DNA of 64,000 bases from assembly GCA_947501845.1 (NCBI GenBank), contig CANMXP010000023.1, forward strand, positions 23,488 through 87,487, in the 5' to 3' direction. Every line of letters starts with the position of its first letter. Position 1 is the first letter of the stretch. The notes below the pieces were generated by a model. It searched no databases and was not told where the DNA came from. It was given only the letters and a program-made list of their open reading frames with translations. This document shows, piece after piece, positions 1 through 9,217 of the stretch. Position numbers and translations under genes: made by a program. This stretch comes from an uncultured Flavobacteriaceae bacterium. Lineage in GTDB: Bacteria > Bacteroidota > Bacteroidia > Flavobacteriales > Flavobacteriaceae.

Positions 1-870
1 CTTAAACAATCTATGTTCATTTATATATTCGGCAATTGCTCCAGATATAAGTTTAGAACCCAGAATAATCATAAAGAAAATACTCAGGGTATTACCTGCA
101 GAAGCTACTGTAAAATCCTGTTCTCTTAAATACAAAAACAAGTTAGTAATTAACCCCATAATACTATAAAAACAACATGCACCGGCAATACAAATTGCCC
201 AAAAAACACGCGTTTTGATAGCTTTTTTAAGTATTATTTCATTTAGACCTGTATCTTTATCTTTAACCGCTATATTTTTGTTTATTTTCTCCTTAAACTT
301 TACTGGTTTAATAAAAATAATAAGCAGTATGGCTACCATAATAGGTAGTATAGCTTCATACTGGAAGGCTGTTCTCCATCCAAAATTTTCCAATAAAGGC
401 ACACCTATTTGTGGTATTATGATACCTCCAGCCGAAGAACCGGCTAAAGCAATTCCTATAGCTATTCCTCTTTTTTCGGTAACACGTTTAGATACCATAA
501 TTAAAACCGTAAGAGAACCTGCTCCAGAAAGTGCAATGGCAAACATAAAATGTATTAAATACAAGTGCCATGTAAATTCTATAAATGAATAGAAATACAA
601 TAGGGTTGAAATTATAAGCAATCCTATAATAATTAACCGTTTTGCACCATACCTATCTATAAACACTCCTGCAAAAGGCGCACATAAAGCTGCGACTGCT
701 AAATTGATAAAATCTCTGAATTTCAACTCAGATTTTGTCCAGTTTAACTCAGTTAAAATAGCTTCATCAAAAATAGTAATACCAGAGAGTGTTAGCCCAT
801 TAGATACTATAAGTAATATAGTCCCTAAAATGGCTATTCCCAGAACTTTTATGAATGATGTTTTTGTCAA
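1..870 (-). CDS. MFS permease, runs off the left edge
   Basis: The minus strand carries an open frame that starts at a TTG codon (868-870), two codons after an in-frame stop, and runs to the window edge, so its C-terminus is missing. Its translation is closely similar along its whole length to the MFS permease immediately upstream: both begin with a FIKVLG stretch, have a GITIFDEAIL segment, the MFS loop DRYGAK, and an AGxSAGGIIIPQIG segment in the middle. It is therefore a tandem paralogue, 43 bp downstream of its twin and probably in the same operon. The role inferred is uptake of an organic acid or substrate fragment across the inner membrane. The non-ATG start is inferred from the upstream stop and the alignment with the twin. 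Confidence 0.75.
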   Translation of the reverse strand, partial: MTKTSFIKVLGIAILGTILLIVSNGLTLSGITIFDEAILTELNWTKSELKFRDFINLAVAALCAPFAGVFIDRYGAKRLIIIGLLIISTLLYFYSFIEFTWHLYLIHFMFAIALSGAGSLTVLIMVSKRVTEKRGIAIGIALAGSSAGGIIIPQIGVPLLENFGWRTAFQYEAILPIMVAILLIIFIKPVKFKEKINKNIAVKDKDTGLNEIILKKAIKTRVFWAICIAGACCFYSIMGLITNLFLYLREQDFTVASAGNTLSIFFMIILGSKLISGAIAEYINEHRLFK

Positions 871-913
871 AGCTTAATTTATTTATTGATATATCGAATC
901 ATATCTTGTTGAA

Positions 914-2134
914 CTAGCTAAGTGCAGCTTTAGAAGTAACAGGTTTTATAAAAAAGCTTATCAATAAGGCTATGGAAAGCAAAACTACTACTATCCAAAA
1001 ACTAGTACTATAATCTCCTGTTTTATCTGAAATAACTCCTGTAAGCCATGCTCCTAAACCTGAGCCTATACCTTCAAAAACAGAAATAATACCTCCTATT
1101 TTTCCAGCAGATTTTACACCAAAAGTGGTTATTATGATGTAATTAAGTAAGGTATAAAGTCCACCCCAGCCAATTCCAACAGCTATCAAAGATGGCCAAA
1201 CTAAAGATTCTGTATTCGTTGCCATTCCTACAGTACCTAATGCCATTATTGCCACCTGTATTTTAAACAATTTATGCTCATTAATTAATTCTGCTACCAT
1301 ACCAGATGTTAACTTAGCTACTAAAATTATAGCGAAGAAAACACTAAACGCATTGGCTGCTCCTTCAACCGAAAAATCAAGTTCTCGCAAATGCAAGAAT
1401 AGATTACTAATAATGCCCATTATGCTATAAAAACAACAAATTCCAGCAAAACATATGGCCCAAAAAACAGGTAATTTTAATGCTTGCGTAAATTTGATTT
1501 CTACTAAGCCCGTTTCTTCATCTTTTTTAACTTCTTTATTAGTTGTCTTTTTGTATTTAATAGGTTTTACTAAAATGGCTAGTAAAATGAGTACTATAAC
1601 TGGCAATACAGCTTCATATTGAAATGCCGTACGCCAACCTACAGATTCCAATAATGGTTTCCCTATTTGTGGAATAATAATCCCTCCTGCAGAAGTACCA
1701 GCTAATGCTATTCCTATGGCGGTTCCCCTTCGTTTTGTAACGCGCTGAGACACCATGATTATGGTCGCCAAGGTTCCTGCACCAGAAACTGCAAAAGCAA
1801 ATGCAAAATGAATGGCGTACATATGAAACGTCGTTTGAATCAAAGAGTATAGATAATACAGAATGGCAATCATTGCTAAACCAATAATCATCATTTTCTT
1901 TGCACCATACCTATCAATTATAGCCCCCACAAAAGGCATTATGAAAGATGCAGAAACTAAGTTAACCAGATCCCGAAACTTTAGTTGAGATTTTGTCCAA
2001 CCAAATTCATTTAATATGGCTTCATCAAAAATTGTAATACCCGAAAATGTCAATCCGTTAGTCACAATTAAAAGTATGGCCCCTAATATTGCTACTCCTA
2101 AAACCTTTATAAATGATTTGTCTTTTTTTGTCAA
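914..2134 (-). CDS. MFS permease (12-TM organic solute transporter)
   Basis: A 406-residue hydrophobic protein with about twelve predicted membrane segments and the MFS loop 2-3 signature DRYGAKK near residue 73. The central cytoplasmic loop is lysine/glutamate rich (around 193-212). It ends an operon-like minus-strand run that begins with the VOC protein at 6678 and is followed by a second copy of itself. The context of catabolic enzymes suggests it imports a carboxylate or ring fragment; the substrate cannot be read from the sequence. MFS assignment is firm, specificity unknown. Confidence 0.85.
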   Translation of the reverse strand: MTKKDKSFIKVLGVAILGAILLIVTNGLTFSGITIFDEAILNEFGWTKSQLKFRDLVNLVSASFIMPFVGAIIDRYGAKKMMIIGLAMIAILYYLYSLIQTTFHMYAIHFAFAFAVSGAGTLATIIMVSQRVTKRRGTAIGIALAGTSAGGIIIPQIGKPLLESVGWRTAFQYEAVLPVIVLILLAILVKPIKYKKTTNKEVKKDEETGLVEIKFTQALKLPVFWAICFAGICCFYSIMGIISNLFLHLRELDFSVEGAANAFSVFFAIILVAKLTSGMVAELINEHKLFKIQVAIMALGTVGMATNTESLVWPSLIAVGIGWGGLYTLLNYIIITTFGVKSAGKIGGIISVFEGIGSGLGAWLTGVISDKTGDYSTSFWIVVVLLSIALLISFFIKPVTSKAALS

Positions 2135-2161
2135 AATCTTTCTTTTAAATTATACGTTTCT

Positions 2162-2725
2162 TTAAATTTTCTTGTAAATAATTGGTGTATCATATGGTGT
2201 TAAATTCACACCATCTTTTCTTAAAATCTCCATGACCGACAATTGATGACCAGAGAGTGTTTCGGTAAGCTGAAATGTAATTCCCTGCCCTACAACACCA
2301 ATATGATTCGTGGTAAACTCATCGGTTTCCATAAGTGCATATTCGGCTATTCCAAAAGGTCTTATGGATAATTCATTATAATCTAAAACAAAGGCCTCAT
2401 TGGCATTTGTGGCATCTTCTAAATTAAACCTTTCGGGTATTTGGACCGATTGTAAAAAGACTTTACGTTTTCCATCGGAACGCAAATAAAACAAAAGTGG
2501 TTTTATAGAAGTTTCCTCACCAGGATAGGTATAATAGCTTTCTTCTAAAACATAAATACCTTCGTGTTTTTTTGGCCTATTGAGTACTCTATGGCTAAAC
2601 AAATCTGTAACATGTTTTGCATAGGGATGTACCTGTTCCCCTGCTTTTTTTTCTGCTTCTATTTGCGCTTTATTATCTAATGTTCCGCAAAGAATATCTG
2701 TAAATCGTTTTAATATTTTATCCAT
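2162..2725 (-). CDS. Unrecognised 187-residue protein, possibly CpcT/CpeT-like
   Basis: No confident family. The N-terminus contains LCGTLDNKAQ, which resembles the GEFDNxxQ motif that opens the CpcT/CpeT-like proteins elsewhere in this window. It is followed, as in that family, by a histidine-containing stretch and then a beta-rich segment (GIYVLEESYY, KPLLFYLRSDG). The cysteine pair of the clear family members is absent. No signal peptide is visible, so it would be cytoplasmic. Its start codon shares one base with the stop of the VOC gene upstream, which implies translational coupling. A distant bilin-lyase-like calycin is the best guess; an unrelated beta-barrel protein is possible. Confidence 0.5.
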   Translation of the reverse strand: MDKILKRFTDILCGTLDNKAQIEAEKKAGEQVHPYAKHVTDLFSHRVLNRPKKHEGIYVLEESYYTYPGEETSIKPLLFYLRSDGKRKVFLQSVQIPERFNLEDATNANEAFVLDYNELSIRPFGIAEYALMETDEFTTNHIGVVGQGITFQLTETLSGHQLSVMEILRKDGVNLTPYDTPIIYKKI

Positions 2726-3723
2726 TAGTCTTCTTGAAAAATTTCTACATAAAATCCGTTAGGTGTTTCTAAAACACATGCTTTTCCTCTTCCTAAAATA
2801 TAATCTGACACATCTTGTATTTCTGATATTATTTTGATGTCTTTATTTTTAGCATTTTGCACTACTTTATCTATATCTTGTGTTTGGAAGGTGTACATAC
2901 CAAGCCCCTGATTAGGCACGCAACTTTGCACGCCTGTATCAATCATATTTCCATCTTTAAAATCTAATAATAAATAATGATTTTGTTGTGCTTCGGGGGC
3001 ATAAATACCACAAAACCTAAATGGAGTACCTGGATTTACACCTAAAGCTCCATCTGCTGCTGCTTCCCAAACAGAATCAAACAAAACAAAATGTTCTAAG
3101 ACTTCTGTATAAAAAGCTACCTCAGCATCGCTATCTTTAGCTACAAAGGCTGAATATCCTGGACCTCCATAGCCATCGTTTGGGTCACAAGGCGCTAATT
3201 GCTGCTGGTTAACACGCTCTATACCCACACAATGTAAATAATCTGGCCCTTTATAAATGGTTTCTAAGTAATGTCTAAAACTACCATCTGGGTTTTCAAT
3301 ATCTCCTAATTGCATAGGCGCCATGGCATCAATATCATAATCTTGCATTCTTTTGTCCATTTCTTTTGCATTAGATGTTGGAAAACCTAATGAGAAAGAT
3401 CCTAGCTCATAAGAATTATAACTTTTGTGTATATGCGGTGTTGACGTTTTTAAATGTAAAACCCGTAACTGAATTAAGCTGGGAACCGTTGGGCGATAGA
3501 AATGATACATATCATAATCTATGTTTTCAGGAATATTCCATAGCGCACGTTGCTGTGCTTTCTTTTTGTCAGTTAAAGGCACTTTATCAAAGCTCATTTT
3601 CATAACCTCTCCATAAAAATGTTTATAACCATTTAAATCTGTTGTACAAAGTGTGGCGGTATGTATATAGCTCGTTAATGCTCCCTTGCCAATTCCTTTT
3701 GGTATTTTTAATCTTGTTTTCAT
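2725..3723 (-). CDS. VOC (glyoxalase/dioxygenase-fold) protein, two domains
   Basis: A 332-residue protein with two vicinal-oxygen-chelate modules. The N-terminal one starts at SYIHTATLCTTDLNGYKHFY (about 19-38). The C-terminal one starts near GYSAFVAKDSDAEVAFYTEV (about 190-210) and ends in CVLETPNGFYVEIFQ with the acidic residue typical of the last VOC metal ligand. A histidine at the domain start and the C-terminal Glu are compatible with a metal site. The family includes extradiol dioxygenases, glyoxalases and epimerases, so the reaction is open. It lies in an operon with other VOC proteins, a peroxiredoxin and DUF1838, and is presumably cytoplasmic (no signal peptide). Confidence 0.75.
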   Translation of the reverse strand: MKTRLKIPKGIGKGALTSYIHTATLCTTDLNGYKHFYGEVMKMSFDKVPLTDKKKAQQRALWNIPENIDYDMYHFYRPTVPSLIQLRVLHLKTSTPHIHKSYNSYELGSFSLGFPTSNAKEMDKRMQDYDIDAMAPMQLGDIENPDGSFRHYLETIYKGPDYLHCVGIERVNQQQLAPCDPNDGYGGPGYSAFVAKDSDAEVAFYTEVLEHFVLFDSVWEAAADGALGVNPGTPFRFCGIYAPEAQQNHYLLLDFKDGNMIDTGVQSCVPNQGLGMYTFQTQDIDKVVQNAKNKDIKIISEIQDVSDYILGRGKACVLETPNGFYVEIFQED

Positions 3724-3778
3724 TTATTTTCTTTTCTCAATTTTATTACTTCCTTTTCATTCAAAATTCACACAACCT

Positions 3779-4309
3779 TTATAAAAGTTGATAAACAGCT
3801 ACTAAATGTCCATCTGGATCAATAAATGATTGCTCTTTATAGCTAATTCTAGAACCTTTAACAACATGTTGTTCGGTATGATTTAACCCTAAATCTTTTA
3901 TTTTATCCATTATTACTTCAATGTTATCTACCCTAATAAGTACTGTACTCATATAAGGTTCTGATGGTGGTTTAGGTAATTTAACACCCGTAACTTCTTT
4001 TAAATTTATAATTCTTTTTTGATTTGTAGAATTTAAAGTGGCTATTTTAATTTTAGCAGTTTTAGGTATGTTGAAAACTGTATAGGCATAAGATGTGCTA
4101 TCAGATTCTGCCATAGCTGCTACTTCAAAACCTAAAATATCTCTGTAAACTAATAGAGATGTTTCTAAATTTGATACCAAAATAGAACTTCGTTGCAAGT
4201 GAACTTCTCTACTTATAGTATCTCCTTCTTCTTGACTGAATGCCATGTTAATCATTAACATAAAAAAGAAGAAAAGAGATATAGTTTTATTTAAACACAT
4301 TGATTTCAT
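3779..4309 (-). CDS. Exported single-domain VOC protein
   Basis: A 176-residue protein with a clear signal peptide (hydrophobic core ISLFFFFMLMINMAFS, cleavage near residue 25) followed by one VOC domain: LQRSSILVSNLETSLLVYRD is the classical first beta-alpha-beta unit, and the end, SFIDPDGHLVAVYQL, has the typical C-terminal strand. The histidine usually found at the start of glyoxalase domains is replaced in LQRSS, so a full metal site is doubtful and the protein may bind rather than convert a ligand. Export is unusual for the VOC family but matches other exported proteins in this cluster. It sits between a peroxiredoxin gene and a cytoplasmic VOC gene. Confidence 0.75.
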   Translation of the reverse strand: MKSMCLNKTISLFFFFMLMINMAFSQEEGDTISREVHLQRSSILVSNLETSLLVYRDILGFEVAAMAESDSTSYAYTVFNIPKTAKIKIATLNSTNQKRIINLKEVTGVKLPKPPSEPYMSTVLIRVDNIEVIMDKIKDLGLNHTEQHVVKGSRISYKEQSFIDPDGHLVAVYQLL

Positions 4310-4324
4310 TGTAATTGTATGATT

Positions 4325-4792
4325 TTATAATTGAGCTAAAGTCTCCTTAATATTTTCAAAGCTTGGTAGTGATTTCCCATCTGTTACTTCTGCGTATCTA
4401 ATAACTCCTTTGCCATCAATAACAAAAGCAGAACGCATTGAAAACCCTGTCATACCTGCAAAATCGCCATCAAAAAGAACACCATAATCTGAGCTCACTT
4501 TTCTATTAAAATCTGAACCTAAAGGGAAATTCAAATTATTTTCTTTAGAAAATTTATCAAGTACAAAGGGGGAATCAACCGAAACACCTATAACCTTGGC
4601 ATTAAGCGAAGTATAATCATTCTCTTCACCATTTGCCGTACATAATTGTTCTGTACAAACACTTGTAAAAGCTAACGGAAAAAAATGTAGAATTAGGTTA
4701 TTACCTTTATAAGCACTTAGTGTTATTGGTTGTAAATCTGTACCTACTAATTTAAATTTTGGAGCTTTATCTCCTTTTTGTAATACTGACAT
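4325..4792 (-). CDS. Peroxiredoxin (AhpC/TSA family)
   Basis: A 155-residue thioredoxin-fold peroxidase. The peroxidatic cysteine is Cys46 in FFPLAFTSVCTEQLC, with the conserved preceding Pro and Thr; Cys51 may be a resolving residue, as in atypical 2-Cys (AhpE/BCP-like) peroxiredoxins. It reduces hydroperoxides with electrons from thioredoxin-like partners. No signal peptide, so cytoplasmic. Being inside an operon with VOC proteins and near flavin oxidases, its likely task is to remove peroxide or organic peroxides made during oxidative breakdown of the substrate. Confidence 0.88.
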   Translation of the reverse strand: MSVLQKGDKAPKFKLVGTDLQPITLSAYKGNNLILHFFPLAFTSVCTEQLCTANGEENDYTSLNAKVIGVSVDSPFVLDKFSKENNLNFPLGSDFNRKVSSDYGVLFDGDFAGMTGFSMRSAFVIDGKGVIRYAEVTDGKSLPSFENIKETLAQL

Positions 4793-4800
4793 TGTACTTA

Positions 4801-5706
4801 TTAGTGTTTATTTTTTTCTGCTTTTCTTTTATCCTCATTTTCTTCTAAGTACTTCTTAAAAACGGTCCAAGAAGTTTCGTTTGGTCTTTTATCTCCTAGT
4901 GCTTGTGGCGCTTTATATTTTGGGTAACGTTCATCTAATATGTTTTGAATTCGCTTCCAAATTTGTTCTTTATCTAAAACACTTTTCCCTGTTGCGTTTG
5001 CAATTATCCAACCTGGTCTGCTTCCCATTTCCATCCATGGTAACCATTGTGACATACGTTGCCATGAAATGTTAGACTGACTAATATTTTTAATTTTAGA
5101 ATTGGTTAACTCTTCTGCCTTGTAGTATGTATTAAAGATTTCCATAGCATGATAAGTACCTCCTACATATTTTTGGTAGTCTCCAGCTAAAGGGTTTTTA
5201 TAAAACAAAGGAATTTCATGGGAGGTTACCCCTATCTCACCATATTTTCTAAAGCTAGCTTTTGCTGTAGAGTTTCCATCTTTATCTTTTTCATAAATTG
5301 TACTTCTCATGTTTACGGGGTCATTAGCAACGTGAACTACGTTAACCATCTCTCCTGTCCATGGGTTTTCCCATTCATCAATTATCTCGTTGGTTTTTGG
5401 GTCTAGGTACATCATAATTTCACGTCCAACTAAATTAAACCCTTTACCTCTAACTGGGTCTTCTAGACACTCACATTGGCGTATATTAAAACCAATAACA
5501 TTAAATAAATGACGATCTTTCTCGCCTTGTACACGGCTATAAATTCGTCCTTCCCACATGCTATACATAGGCTTTCCTTCCTCAAGCGTATGACAAGACA
5601 TTTTTTGTCTCACCTCTAAAGCTTTTTCTCCTTCAAATGTCGCTTCTTGTGAATGCACTCCCATAACAAACACAAGACATAATAGTAGAATGATTTTAGT
5701 CTTCAT
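4801..5706 (-). CDS. Exported DUF1838 protein
   Basis: A 301-residue protein with a Sec signal peptide (IILLLCLVFVMGVHSQ, cleavage near residue 20). The mature part matches two other proteins in this window (6779 and 36950) at GRIYSRVQGEKDRHLF, NPWTGEMVNVVHVANDPVN, a WLPW motif followed by RPGW, and the closing NETSWTVFKKYL. I recognise this as the DUF1838 family, which has no established function. The many aromatic residues suggest a binding cavity for a hydrophobic ligand. Second gene of the operon starting at 6678. A role as periplasmic binding or transforming protein for the cluster substrate is inference. Confidence 0.75.
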   Translation of the reverse strand: MKTKIILLLCLVFVMGVHSQEATFEGEKALEVRQKMSCHTLEEGKPMYSMWEGRIYSRVQGEKDRHLFNVIGFNIRQCECLEDPVRGKGFNLVGREIMMYLDPKTNEIIDEWENPWTGEMVNVVHVANDPVNMRSTIYEKDKDGNSTAKASFRKYGEIGVTSHEIPLFYKNPLAGDYQKYVGGTYHAMEIFNTYYKAEELTNSKIKNISQSNISWQRMSQWLPWMEMGSRPGWIIANATGKSVLDKEQIWKRIQNILDERYPKYKAPQALGDKRPNETSWTVFKKYLEENEDKRKAEKNKH

Positions 5707-5718
5707 TTTTTATATAAT

Positions 5719-6678
5719 TTAGTTTATTTTCTCTATAAATTCCCATATAACACCGTTGGGACTTACTACTGAAAAGCCTTTAACTTCCCCATAAGGTTCA
5801 ATAACTAGTCTTTGAAATTTTTTATGAATTTCAGCATCTATTTTAGTAAGTGACTGGTAATAGGCTTCTAATCCTTCAACTTCACAACGGTACAACAATA
5901 GTCCTCTGTTAGGTGGGGCTGCCTTTTTTGTGAAATCTTTTCCAGCTACCCCTTCAAATTCACATACTTGAAACATCACATCTCTGGTACCATCTAAAGA
6001 GAACATATTCACTTTACAGGTTACATCTTCAATCATATTTATAGGAATGTTAAACATATTTTCTATAGGGGCTTCTTTTTTTACCTGGTATTCGTTTAAA
6101 AGCAAAAAACCTAAAGTATTCACATAAAAATCTCTTGCTTCATCAAGATTTCTAACCGTTATGGAAGAGTTGTAAACATGTGATGGAATGTTATAACCCT
6201 CTAGCAACTCTAATGGTGGCTGTACTCTATGTGTAAAGGCTATGATAATATCATCATAACCCTTCATTAATATATCATACAACTCAAATGGACCCATTTT
6301 TTGAAGAAGCGGATCGCTTAATCCGTGAAAACCTAATTCTCTAATATCATTAAACGTTTGAGCTACTTCTGGTACTCTAAGATTAATATCCATGATACCC
6401 CCAATATCCCATGGGTTTTGAGATGATCTTATGTATTCTTGCTCTACATTGTTATATTTAATTAACCTAATAGAGCCTGCTTCATAATTATTAAATCTTA
6501 TTAGCTTTTCTGAAGCTGTAACATTAGGTTCTAAATCCCAGAAATCTAAAACTGTTCTATCCGTTTCATAGCTACCAATAACATCTAGCCCCCCATAATC
6601 GCAAAAGAAATGAGTTACTTTTTCCATATCACCAACACTATATACAACCTCTAATATTGTTTTTAATTTGAACATCAT
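5719..6678 (-). CDS. VOC-fold protein, two domains, first gene of operon
   Basis: A 319-residue protein with two VOC repeats: LKTILEVVYSVGDMEKVTHF at the N-terminus and NSSITVRNLDEARDFYVNTL from about residue 167. The C-terminus (GFSVVSPNGVIWEFIEK) has the usual last strand with a Glu. Metal-ligand histidines at the domain starts are missing, so dioxygenase activity is uncertain. It is the first gene of a minus-strand run reaching past position 1 and faces the TTAA-type operator at 6710-6742, which it shares with the divergent DUF1838 gene. Cytoplasmic. Confidence 0.72.
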   Translation of the reverse strand: MMFKLKTILEVVYSVGDMEKVTHFFCDYGGLDVIGSYETDRTVLDFWDLEPNVTASEKLIRFNNYEAGSIRLIKYNNVEQEYIRSSQNPWDIGGIMDINLRVPEVAQTFNDIRELGFHGLSDPLLQKMGPFELYDILMKGYDDIIIAFTHRVQPPLELLEGYNIPSHVYNSSITVRNLDEARDFYVNTLGFLLLNEYQVKKEAPIENMFNIPINMIEDVTCKVNMFSLDGTRDVMFQVCEFEGVAGKDFTKKAAPPNRGLLLYRCEVEGLEAYYQSLTKIDAEIHKKFQRLVIEPYGEVKGFSVVSPNGVIWEFIEKIN

Positions 6679-6709
6679 ATTAATAATTATAGAGCAAGAT
6701 ACTAAAAAT

Positions 6710-6742
6710 AGTTAACATAATTAACCATTAATAATGTTAATT
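6710..6742. promoter_or_regulatory. Operator, double TTAA module (site 1)
   Basis: TTAA occurs at 6712, 6721, 6728 and 6737, i.e. TTAA-N5-TTAA-N3-TTAA-N5-TTAA, an almost perfect inverted repeat. It lies between the divergent VOC gene (start 6678) and DUF1838 gene (start 6779), so it could control both. Confidence 0.8.
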
Positions 6743-6778
6743 ATTTATTTATATTTATGACATTAAAATTTTCCAAAT

Positions 6779-7699
6779 ATGAAAACAGATAAGAATAATA
6801 TTAGTAGAAGAGCCTTTATTAACACTACTGCCCTTTCACTAGCTGCAATACCTACTTTAAGTAGTTCTTCTATTTTTAACAAAGACACCAATAACATTCC
6901 TCCTTTAAAAAAGATTGATAGTGATAAATTTAAAACTTACATACGTTTAATGGGTAGCTTAGAACCTACAACAATTTACAATTGGTTTTCTGGTCATCTT
7001 TGGGGTATTGTGCCAAATGAAGCACCAAAACCATTAACCACTTTACAAGGACTTGCTAAAAGTAATTGGCGGGTTGAAGGTGAGCATATTACTAAAGAAA
7101 GTTTTGATCTAGGTTTTTTTGGTGATTTAGAAAAAGGCAGTGTATTGAGTTCATGGAAAAACCCATATACCAACGAAATTGTTAAGCCTTTTCATTTTAT
7201 GTACGGAGGTGGTAGTAAAACCATTTATACTCCAAAAGGCATTAAGTCCGGAGAAAGTCTTAAACCTTATAACACAAATTGGGTGCAATCTGGAGATCAA
7301 GTATGGCTAGATGAATACGGATCACATAGTTTTAAAAATCCTATTCAACCAGATGAATGGCCTATTTCTTCTGCTGGTAAACAATTGCATTTTGGCTCTT
7401 CCTCAACTTATATAGCCAATGCTAATGAACTCTTTGATGACACATTAGCATCATGCAATCAAAACTTTTTCTGGACTGCAGTCAATTCATGGGAACCTTG
7501 GTTACGTATGAGACAAAAAGAAGGGTTTGTTATGTGGCGTGCAACTGGAAGAAAAATTACTAATATTTCTGAAATACCAGATGCCATGAAAACATATGTA
7601 GACAACGTACAGCCTAATTATTTTAAAGATGAAACACCTTGGAAAGGAAGACGTAGCACCTATGCCAGTTATAAAAAACTAAGAAAAGGAGAACAATAG
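6779..7699 (+). CDS. DUF1838 protein with Tat-type signal
   Basis: A 306-residue protein. Its N-terminus, ISRRAFINTTALSLAAIPTL, has a twin-arginine motif (SRRAF) followed by a hydrophobic stretch, so it is probably exported folded, perhaps with a bound ligand. The mature part shows DUF1838 landmarks: WKNPYTNEIVKPFHFMYGG, a SWEPWLRMRQKEGF block, and a C-terminal ETPW..RRSTYASYKKL. It is a single-gene plus-strand unit divergent from the 6678 operon across operator site 1. The function of the family is unknown. The different export route from its two paralogues (Sec-type and lipoprotein) is notable. Confidence 0.75.
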   Translation: MKTDKNNISRRAFINTTALSLAAIPTLSSSSIFNKDTNNIPPLKKIDSDKFKTYIRLMGSLEPTTIYNWFSGHLWGIVPNEAPKPLTTLQGLAKSNWRVEGEHITKESFDLGFFGDLEKGSVLSSWKNPYTNEIVKPFHFMYGGGSKTIYTPKGIKSGESLKPYNTNWVQSGDQVWLDEYGSHSFKNPIQPDEWPISSAGKQLHFGSSSTYIANANELFDDTLASCNQNFFWTAVNSWEPWLRMRQKEGFVMWRATGRKITNISEIPDAMKTYVDNVQPNYFKDETPWKGRRSTYASYKKLRKGEQ

Positions 7700-7705
7700 A
7701 CTTTA

Positions 7706-8779
7706 TTATGAACCAGGCCTAAGTTCTTGTTGTAATTTTATATTTCTTTGAGTTTTTAAATCACATTGAACTCGAATCCATCCTGGATTAAAACCAATAC
7801 GATCGGCTCCAGGGTTTCCCCATGAATAAATTAATGTTTTATTGGTAGCTTTATCTAAAATATAAATTACAAATGTTTCTCTATGCATTCCAAAAGACCA
7901 TGTATTTCGCATACCCAAGAGCATATTTCGTCCGTCTGGATAACTAAATAAGAACTCTCCTCCCTGATCATAAATATCAATATAATGTTTGGTTATAGTA
8001 GGTCTGCCATTGGTATCATTTGGAAAATCTACCATACATGTAAAACACCTTGCTTTTTCTAACATAAAAGGTGTTGACTCTTTTTCTTCTGTATTACTTT
8101 CAAGAAAATTAAACGTATTTTCAGTTATTTCGAATTGATAATCTGAATGTTCATTTTCTTTACTTTTACATTGATTATGATCTGTTTTTGCTAAAAAACC
8201 ATAACCATTTCGTTTTAATATTAAAGGACAACCTTCATATAATTTTTTAGAATCTGGTTTCAAAACACTTATGCTGTCAAAGCTTTTACCCATAGATAGT
8301 ATTGGCTCTTTAATATTAAAATGATAGACCTTTATCCTCAAACCTTTAATCTCATCATCTGGTATCAATTGATAAATGCATTGCCTAGTAATATTTAACG
8401 GGTCATTATCTTGATATTCTTCAGCATATACGGCCCCAACTCCGAAATTTGAATTTTGAAATTGTTTTACTGAAACATGTACACGATTATGTATCTTATT
8501 TTGCTTTTTCGTATTCTGAATCTTATCAAAATCTAACTGCTCAACATTATCATATTCGCCCTCCCAAATATGTAGTAAATAATCTAGTTCTCTTTCTGGA
8601 TATGAAAACTTTCTATTAGCTTGTATACTTGATTTTAAACGTTTTTGTGTTGTTTTAGAGGTGACTCCCATTTCTGGCGAACTAGACAGTGGTTTCTTAT
8701 TTTTATTACCTTGAGCGTTGCTCACAAAAAAACCCATTAGAAAAAGATGGGTTATTATAATTTTCTTAATGGGTTTCAT
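7706..8779 (-). CDS. Exported CpcT/CpeT-like protein with extra C-terminal domain
   Basis: A 357-residue protein with a signal peptide (IIITHLFLMGFFVSNAQG). Residues around 65-80 contain HIWEGEYDNVEQ, equivalent to the GEFDNxxQ motif of CpcT/CpeT, then NITRQCIYQL (the RQR strand) and a GCPLILKRNGYGFLA...QC segment, the family's cysteine-framed hairpin. CpcT/CpeT proteins are calycin-fold lyases that attach bilins to phycobiliproteins. The C-terminal ~100 residues (IYDQGG ... YSWGNPGADRIGFNPG) form a further domain shared with the copies at 32341, 53819 and 55772. Last gene of the hyuB operon. A non-photosynthetic organism would use it for ligand binding, not phycobiliprotein assembly. Confidence 0.75.
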   Translation of the reverse strand: MKPIKKIIITHLFLMGFFVSNAQGNKNKKPLSSSPEMGVTSKTTQKRLKSSIQANRKFSYPERELDYLLHIWEGEYDNVEQLDFDKIQNTKKQNKIHNRVHVSVKQFQNSNFGVGAVYAEEYQDNDPLNITRQCIYQLIPDDEIKGLRIKVYHFNIKEPILSMGKSFDSISVLKPDSKKLYEGCPLILKRNGYGFLAKTDHNQCKSKENEHSDYQFEITENTFNFLESNTEEKESTPFMLEKARCFTCMVDFPNDTNGRPTITKHYIDIYDQGGEFLFSYPDGRNMLLGMRNTWSFGMHRETFVIYILDKATNKTLIYSWGNPGADRIGFNPGWIRVQCDLKTQRNIKLQQELRPGS

Positions 8780-8797
8780 ATTGAGTTTGGTTAGTTT

Positions 8798-9217
8798 TTA
8801 TTTTTCAAGCCAATCGCCTATTCCATAAGGATCGGGATGGGGAGCAGATACGTGCTCATGTCTAATTTTCCAATCGTTATTTTCTCTTTTAAATACAAAG
8901 GAAGCTCTAAACGTATTAAAAACCTTTTCTCCTTTAACGTCTAAATACAATTCTGTTATACCACTAATCCATCCTATATCTCCAACGATTTCTTCAAAAG
9001 GTCCTTCTGTCCATACAATTTTGGTCATAGCAATGGGAGAATTTGTAAAATCTGACCAACCTTTAGAGATTAAGTCAAATCCTTTTGTACTATATCGTGG
9101 TCCTTCTAAAACCACATAGGTTTTTTCGTCTTTGCAGTAGCCATTCTTGATTTCTTCAATATCTCTATCTATAATTGCATTAAAAAATTTTGTAATTCTA
9201 TCGTGAAGTTCTGCCAT
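8798..9217 (-). CDS. SnoaL/NTF2-like protein
   Basis: A 139-residue protein with NTF2-like cone features: an N-terminal helix (ITKFFNAIIDRDIEEIKNGY), a central VVLEGPRY strand, and a C-terminal FRASFVFKRENNDWKIRHEH strand pair with the typical W.I.H ending. Family members are small-molecule isomerases, cyclases, ring hydroxylases or ligand-binding proteins. No signal peptide. The start codon shares one base with the stop of the preceding gene, implying coupled translation. The exact reaction is unknown. Confidence 0.75.
   Translation of the reverse strand: MAELHDRITKFFNAIIDRDIEEIKNGYCKDEKTYVVLEGPRYSTKGFDLISKGWSDFTNSPIAMTKIVWTEGPFEEIVGDIGWISGITELYLDVKGEKVFNTFRASFVFKRENNDWKIRHEHVSAPHPDPYGIGDWLEK

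Noticed and set aside
215..592. Plus-strand open frame of 125 codons
   Set aside because: It lies antisense to the partial MFS gene on the minus strand, whose translation clearly matches its tandem paralogue.
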